The notes below the pieces were generated by a model, which worked only from the letters and a program-made list of their open reading frames with translations, was not told the origin of the DNA and searched no databases. A DNA stretch of 35,211 bases from Oscillospiraceae bacterium. GTDB taxonomy: Bacteria > Bacillota > Clostridia > Oscillospirales > CAG-382. The stretch covers positions 1-35,211 of the forward strand of contig SVTM01000030.1 in NCBI GenBank assembly GCA_015063785.1. Direction: 5' to 3'. Shown one piece after another: positions 31,848 to 35,211 of the stretch. The translations under genes and the position numbers were made by a program. The stretch's first letter is position 1, and the number at the start of each line of letters is the position of its first letter.

Positions 31848-33311
31848 ATGAAACACGATTACAAGAAAACCTACTGCAATCCGCTTTCCATGCCCTGTTG
31901 TCCCAAGGGTGACGACACCTGGGCGGTGATGGATTTTACAGGCGAAGTCCCGTCCGACTATCGCTCGATAAGCGATCCGTCGGTTCTTTATTATGAAAAT
32001 AAATGGTATCTTTATCCCAGCTACGGCATGGCGTATGTTTCCGAGGATTTTATAAACTGGGAGCACGTAAGATGCGAGCCCTACAATATGCACTATAGCC
32101 CCTGTGTCGTTCCTTTTGGCGGCAAATTCCTTATGACCTCCCATTCCAACGGGCTTTATGAGGGCGACACGCCTGTCGGTCCTTTCAGATATCTCGGTGA
32201 TTTTATCCAGCCCGACGGCAGCGAATATCGCCCCGTTGACCCGGCACTTTTTGTAGATGATGACGGAAGGCTTTATCTTTATTGTTTCAAATACGAGCAA
32301 GGTGCTCACAAAAGGACGTTTGTTTCGGGCTCGTACGGTGTTGAACTTTGTCCTGATAATCCGAGAAAGTTTGTTTCGGACATGGTGCTTCTTAATGAAT
32401 TCGACCCCAAAAACGAATGGGAGCGCTATGGCGAGCGCCGCCAGGACACTCTTTGCGGTTGGGTCGAAGGACAATGGATGTACAAAAAGAACGGCAGATA
32501 CTACCTTATCTACGCTTCATCGGGTACAGAATTTGGCTCGTACTGCATGGCGGCGTATTATTCTGACGAAAGTCCACTGTCGGGTTTTGTTTTGCAAAAG
32601 AACAATCCCATCACAGAAAGCCGCAACGGAATCGTTCGCGGTGCGGGACACGGATGTGTGGTCGACGGACCAAACGATACGATCTGGGCGTTTTTCACCG
32701 TTACAAAAGCATACACCCACGTCTTTGAGCGTTGCATCGGCATGGATGTTTTGGCAATAAATAAGGACGGCGAGCTTTATGCGCCCCACGGCGTTTCGGA
32801 TACACCGCAATATGGACCGGGGGTTGCCGACGATCCCGTTTTGTGCAATGATGCAGGGCTTTATCCGCTGACTCTTTATCAGAGAAACAAAACGAAGGCA
32901 AGCTCGCAGATGAGCGGACACGAGGCTTTTTATGCTCTTGATGAAAGCATGCTCACCTTCTGGCAGCCGTGTGATAATGACGAATGTCCTTGCATCTCTG
33001 TTGATCTTGAAGCACCGTACAACGTCTGCGCATCGCGCATTATCTGGCGTGATATCGGACTTGATTATGAAAACGGCGTTCTTCCCGGACCGTACAAATA
33101 CATAATCGAAGCAAGACCCGATGATGACAAAGATGAGTGGGTGACTCTTTTTGATTGCAGTGACAATGACAAGGATCTGAATATTGATTACCGCACTTTT
33201 GATGCCGTATCCTGCGAATGTGTGAGATTGAAGATAGTGGGAGTTCCCAAGGGATTAAGACCTGCCGTTGTAAGCTTTACCGTTTTCGGTACAAGAGACG
33301 AAACGCTTTGA
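31848..33311 (+). CDS. GH43 family glycoside hydrolase with C-terminal discoidin-like domain
   Basis: 487 residues, no signal peptide. A five-bladed beta-propeller of the GH43 type occupies about residues 1-325. The usual three acidic residues are visible: Asp43 (SISDPSVLYY), Asp131 (RPVDPALFVDDDG) and Glu207 (GWVEGQWMY). YLIYASSG and GPNDTIWAFF are further family landmarks. A C-terminal domain of about 140 residues (from SSQMSGHEAFYALDESMLTFWQ) resembles an F5/8-type C or CBM32-like beta-sandwich. GH43 enzymes act mostly on arabinosides, xylosides or galactans; this branch cannot be assigned further. The start has AGAAAGG about 15 bases upstream, somewhat far. The GH32-like gene follows after 18 bases. 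Confidence 0.87.
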   Translation: MKHDYKKTYCNPLSMPCCPKGDDTWAVMDFTGEVPSDYRSISDPSVLYYENKWYLYPSYGMAYVSEDFINWEHVRCEPYNMHYSPCVVPFGGKFLMTSHSNGLYEGDTPVGPFRYLGDFIQPDGSEYRPVDPALFVDDDGRLYLYCFKYEQGAHKRTFVSGSYGVELCPDNPRKFVSDMVLLNEFDPKNEWERYGERRQDTLCGWVEGQWMYKKNGRYYLIYASSGTEFGSYCMAAYYSDESPLSGFVLQKNNPITESRNGIVRGAGHGCVVDGPNDTIWAFFTVTKAYTHVFERCIGMDVLAINKDGELYAPHGVSDTPQYGPGVADDPVLCNDAGLYPLTLYQRNKTKASSQMSGHEAFYALDESMLTFWQPCDNDECPCISVDLEAPYNVCASRIIWRDIGLDYENGVLPGPYKYIIEARPDDDKDEWVTLFDCSDNDKDLNIDYRTFDAVSCECVRLKIVGVPKGLRPAVVSFTVFGTRDETL

Positions 33312-33329
33312 TAACAGAAAGGGAGAAAA

Positions 33330-34805
33330 ATGAAATACAAAGGCAGAAATGATTGGATTTTTGGGGATATGTGGGGGCTTGTGGTTGACGGAGTTTTTCA
33401 CGGCATCCATATAAAATGGAGCAAAACGGGAGAAGAAACACCTCTTGGACACGTAACGTCAAAGGATCTTCTCCATTTCACCGCTTGCGATGACATTCTT
33501 TATCCGCTACCCGAAAGCGAATATCCAATGGATTGTCTTATGAAGTTTACGGGATGCTGTATGACGGCAAAAAACGGGCTTCATTATATTTACTACACCA
33601 TGCGTACTTCAAATGCCGATGAAAAAATCGCTCTTGCTGTTTCAAAGGATATGAAGACTTTTGAGCTGTATGACAAAAACCCCGTTCTTGAGGTTGACGA
33701 AAATATATTTTTCACCACAGGGCCGCACGTTGATTGCCGTGATATGTTGATCGTTTATCACGAGAAAGAGGACGTCTACTATGGCTATTTTGCCGCCATG
33801 GCAGATATGGGCTATGGTTCACCCTCGGGCGTTATCGGTGTTGCGAAAAGTTCTGATCTTGTCACTTGGCGGGATCAGAAGATAGCCTATGCCGCACCTT
33901 TTATGGGAACAGTAGAGGTGCCCGACGTTTTTGAAATTGACGGCAAATGGTATCTTATCATGCTGACGGGCAATAATTATGGCGCCAAGGGTATAAGCGA
34001 AGACGAAGATGTGACCTATTTCACTGCTTATGCCGTGGCCGATAGCCCCGAAGGCCCATTCGTGCATACTGATGACAAAATATTTATCGGTGGCAATTCC
34101 AACAGCGCAGGTGTTTGCCGTACCGTGATTTTTGATGGCAAAAGATATCTTCATTACGTCGACCGCGGCAGGGAAGGGCAGTCGATATCGCTGCCCAAGG
34201 AGATATGTGTTGTTGACGGAAAGCTTCGCCCGTGTTATGCGCAGATTACGCAAAAGTTGCGCACAGGAAAGATGATGCGCAAATTCGACGAAAGCTCTTT
34301 CAAAAAGCTTTCTTCTTCCCACGCTTGGATGACAGCGTCGGGAGAGGCAAAGGTGTGTGAGGGTAAGCTGATTTTTGATTCTTACCGAAACAGTTATCAG
34401 AAATATCGCATTGAAAACGAAAAATATGCGTCGATTGAAATGGAGTGTATTCTATCCGCAGATTGCACCGAATGCGGTTTTATGTTCGAGGCGTACTCGG
34501 AAAAAGAGACCGAAAGACCACAGGAAACCTCTTTTCTGTCGCTGAATTTTGATAGAGAAAAGGTTATCATGTATCAAAACGCTCTTATGTTTGATCCATG
34601 CGCCAAAAGAAGTGTGACGCTTGAGAAAAATAAAGAATACCACGTCCGCGCAATTGTGATGGAGGGGATTTTTGAAATATATATCGATGATATCCTCGTT
34701 CTCCAGGGTGCTATAGAAACTGCAGAGCATATTGTTCCCGGCATTGTGGTGGGCAATGGAAACTGTGAGATAAAAGAGCTGAAAATATACGAGCTTGAAA
34801 AATAA
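33330..34805 (+). CDS. GH32-like five-bladed propeller glycoside hydrolase
   Basis: 491 residues, no signal peptide. The N-terminal propeller keeps the GH32 catalytic pattern in altered form: Asp13 in GDMWG (where NDPNG is usual), Arg137-Asp138 in CRDMLIVY (for FRDP), and Glu196 in EVPDVF (for ECPDLF). GHVTSKDLLHF matches the WGHAxSxDLxHW segment. From about residue 330 a beta-sandwich domain like the GH32 C-terminal module follows (SIEMECILSADCTECGFMFEAYSEKE...). GH32 enzymes cleave fructosides, but the deviations leave the substrate open. GAAAGGGAG lies five bases before the ATG. It is the last gene of the plus arm. I see no convincing terminator before the tRNA promoter. Confidence 0.78.
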   Translation: MKYKGRNDWIFGDMWGLVVDGVFHGIHIKWSKTGEETPLGHVTSKDLLHFTACDDILYPLPESEYPMDCLMKFTGCCMTAKNGLHYIYYTMRTSNADEKIALAVSKDMKTFELYDKNPVLEVDENIFFTTGPHVDCRDMLIVYHEKEDVYYGYFAAMADMGYGSPSGVIGVAKSSDLVTWRDQKIAYAAPFMGTVEVPDVFEIDGKWYLIMLTGNNYGAKGISEDEDVTYFTAYAVADSPEGPFVHTDDKIFIGGNSNSAGVCRTVIFDGKRYLHYVDRGREGQSISLPKEICVVDGKLRPCYAQITQKLRTGKMMRKFDESSFKKLSSSHAWMTASGEAKVCEGKLIFDSYRNSYQKYRIENEKYASIEMECILSADCTECGFMFEAYSEKETERPQETSFLSLNFDREKVIMYQNALMFDPCAKRSVTLEKNKEYHVRAIVMEGIFEIYIDDILVLQGAIETAEHIVPGIVVGNGNCEIKELKIYELEK

Positions 34806-34897
34806 TAAAAACAAAAAATAATAATTTCGACCGCTCCGGCATATAATATACAAAGCAGGTCAAATAAAAGGTTTTTTCAAAAACTTTCAAAAAAGGC

Positions 34898-34926
34898 TTG
34901 ACATTTGGATATCGTTGTGATATAAT
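34898..34926 (+). promoter_or_regulatory. perfect consensus promoter of the tRNA genes
   Basis: TTGACA (34898-34903) and TATAAT (34921-34926) are exactly 17 bases apart. They lie 26 bases upstream of the tRNA-Leu gene. Confidence 0.92.
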
Positions 34927-34952
34927 AATTTGGCAACAGGAAAGCAGGATAT

Positions 34953-35041
34953 GCCGGAGTGGCGGAACTGGCAGACGCCCGGGACTTAAAATCCCGTGGG
35001 ATTAACTTCCCGTACCGGTTCGATCCCGGTTTCCGGCACCA
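34953..35041 (+). tRNA. tRNA-Leu (anticodon UAA), CCA encoded
   Basis: A class II tRNA. Acceptor GCCGGAG pairs with TTCCGGC, the anticodon stem is CGGGA/TCCCG with loop CTTAAAA (anticodon TAA), the long variable arm is TGGGA...TTCCCG, and the T-arm is ACCGG-TTCGATC-CCGGT. Discriminator A and CCA follow. It reads Leu codons UUA and UUG. Confidence 0.96.
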
Positions 35042-35049
35042 AAATATAT

Positions 35050-35127
<78 letters not shown>

Positions 35128-35130
35128 TAA

Positions 35131-35156
35131 TTGGCTACCAAAAAAGATGCAGCCAA
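35131..35156 (+). other. short stem-loop after the tRNAs
   Basis: TTGGCT (35131-35136) pairs with AGCCAA (35151-35156). It sits between the tRNA 3' end and the terminator and may be a processing signal. Confidence 0.35.
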
Positions 35157-35158
35157 GG

Positions 35159-35193
35159 AAAACCCAGTAACCACAACGGTTTCTGGGTTTTTT
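35159..35193 (+). terminator. intrinsic terminator of the tRNA transcript
   Basis: AAAACCCAG (35159-35167) pairs with CTGGGTTTT (35183-35191), with an inner AACC/GGTT stem and further T bases after it. Confidence 0.9.
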
Positions 35194-35211
35194 CTTATCC
35201 AAAAATGCAAT

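Overview
The window looks like a chromosome segment of a low-to-mid GC, Gram-positive anaerobe, most probably an uncultured gut-type member of class Clostridia (Bacillota). Evidence: strong AGGAGG-type ribosome binding sites, TTGACA-17-TATAAT promoters, a WecG/TagA-family glycosyltransferase, ThyX instead of ThyA, a BmpA-type nucleoside ABC transporter, YqhQ next to PrmC, and tRNA genes with encoded CCA. No phage, IS element, CRISPR array or plasmid function was seen.

Layout. (1) 1-2086, plus: 3' part of a serA-type phosphoglycerate dehydrogenase and an AI-2E-family membrane protein. (2) 9179-2154, minus: a long housekeeping operon running tagA-like glycosyltransferase, thyX, tmk, DJ-1/PfpI protein, 5-formyl-THF cyclo-ligase, CPBP protease, mltG, U32 protein. 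Most genes overlap or nearly touch; thyX, tmk and the cyclo-ligase all serve folate and thymidylate metabolism. (3) 9700-13614, plus: one very large secreted beta-rich protein with InlB-type repeats and highly biased codon use. (4) 15084-13668, minus: a 39-codon gene with a perfect consensus promoter, then a terminator, a SAM methyltransferase and a GNAT domain that lacks a good start. (5) 21040-15202, minus: purine salvage (xpt, BMP lipoprotein, ABC ATPase, two permeases) behind a structured leader. (6) 21224-23294, plus: a membrane-anchored phosphodiester-glycosidase-domain protein and a DMT transporter. (7) 24467-23322, minus: a second AI-2E/YtvI-like protein. (8) 24573-28412, plus: hom, yqhQ, prmC and a pentapeptide-repeat protein. 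(9) 28468-34805: a divergent glycan-degradation locus, with two paralogous GH99-like enzymes on minus and an SGNH esterase, a GH43 enzyme and a GH32-like enzyme on plus. (10) 34898-35193: promoter, tRNA-Leu(UAA), initiator tRNA-Met and terminator.

The best candidates for something undescribed are the unannotated 39-residue peptide and its methyltransferase/acetyltransferase neighbours at 13.7-15.1 kb, the unidentified structured leader of xpt, and the all-cytoplasmic five-enzyme glycan locus at 28.5-34.8 kb. All functional statements rest on motif recognition by eye. No database search or folding program was run.
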